Assembly (NCBI GenBank): GCA_946414975.1
Contig: CAMKQS010000039.1
Location: 1 to 13,853 of the forward strand
Reading direction: 5' to 3'
Source: an uncultured Caryophanales bacterium
GTDB taxonomy: Bacteria > Bacillota_I > Bacilli_A > RF39 > UBA660
DNA length: 13,853 nucleotides
The position numbers and the translations under genes are program-made. The notes below the pieces were generated by a model, which saw only the letters and a program-made list of their open reading frames with translations, was not told the DNA's origin and ran no database searches. Positions 13,800 to 13,853 of this stretch are shown one piece after another (within the stretch, counting starts at the first letter, position 1; each line of letters opens with the position of its first letter).

Positions 13800-13853
13800 A
13801 TGACTAAATTTAAAAAACGTGGTTTTACGTTGATTGAATTAATAGCTGTATTA
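13800..13853 (+). CDS. Second GFTLIEL-type prepilin (3' end outside window)
   Basis: The last 18 codons read MTKFKKRGFTLIELIAVL, a basic leader, cleavage Gly8 and Glu at +5, followed by the start of the pilin helix. The signal closely matches the pilin at 6140 (GFTLIELVAVL) and the remnant at 5848 (AFTLIELIAVL). AAAGGAAAGAG just upstream is the ribosome binding site, with its own extended -10 promoter further up. Together with the copy at 6140 it brackets the Tad operon. The globular domain is beyond the window, so whether it also carries a variable region cannot be seen. Confidence 0.85.
   Translation, partial: MTKFKKRGFTLIELIAVL

Noticed and set aside
1..13853. CRISPR array, tRNA, rRNA, insertion sequence or phage gene
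   Set aside because: No regular direct repeats, cloverleaf-like segments, terminal inverted repeats or transposase/integrase motifs were seen on either strand.

Overview
The window is very AT-rich. It uses TAA, TAG and TGA as stops and TGG for Trp, has strong AGGAGG-type ribosome binding sites, carries MurC, and encodes a sortase with an LPxTG-like (VPDTY) wall anchor. This points to a walled, low-GC Gram-positive bacterium of the Firmicutes/Bacilli kind, possibly one of the small-genome gut lineages near RF39 or Erysipelotrichia. That placement is an inference from style and gene content, not a database match.

Layout. Positions 1-2228 hold the 3' part of a fused SecDF translocase gene, ending in a terminator shared with a convergent small membrane protein gene (2239-2466, minus). 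Positions 2590-4495 hold a two-gene surface module: a thioester (TQXA-type) adhesin with SpaA-like repeats and a VPDTY anchor, overlapped by a small sortase. Positions 4557-5736 hold a cytosolic HEXXH protein of unknown role and a small overlapping partner. Positions 5737-6139 hold no intact gene: they carry a decayed type IV pilin remnant and the leader of the next gene. Positions 6140-7144 encode a GFTLIEL-type pilin. Positions 7245-12276 are a compact Tad pilus operon (two TadE-like pseudopilins, TadZ, TadA, TadB, TadC), followed at 32 bp by murC (12309-13637). At 13800 a second GFTLIEL pilin starts and runs off the window.

Working model: the Tad ATPase (TadA), its localisation partner (TadZ) and the platform proteins (TadB, TadC) assemble a thin pilus. 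Its subunits probably include the TadE-like proteins and the flanking GFTLIEL pilins. No Flp-type major pilin and no prepilin peptidase are present here.

The most striking signal is at the 3' end of the 6140-7144 pilin. The gene switches abruptly from AT-rich sequence to about 100 bp of roughly 61% GC. Inside it are thirteen consecutive codons ending in C, encoding very mixed residues, followed by a conserved-looking VRPVITL tail. This is what the variable repeat of a diversity-generating retroelement (DGR) looks like: AAC codons in a template mutated at adenines to NNC. No reverse transcriptase or template repeat is in the window, so the rest of the system would have to act from elsewhere. 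Other oddities are an immunoglobulin-like N-terminal extension on TadB, a TadE-like protein lacking the usual Glu at +5, and a hairpin overlapping the adhesin ribosome binding site.
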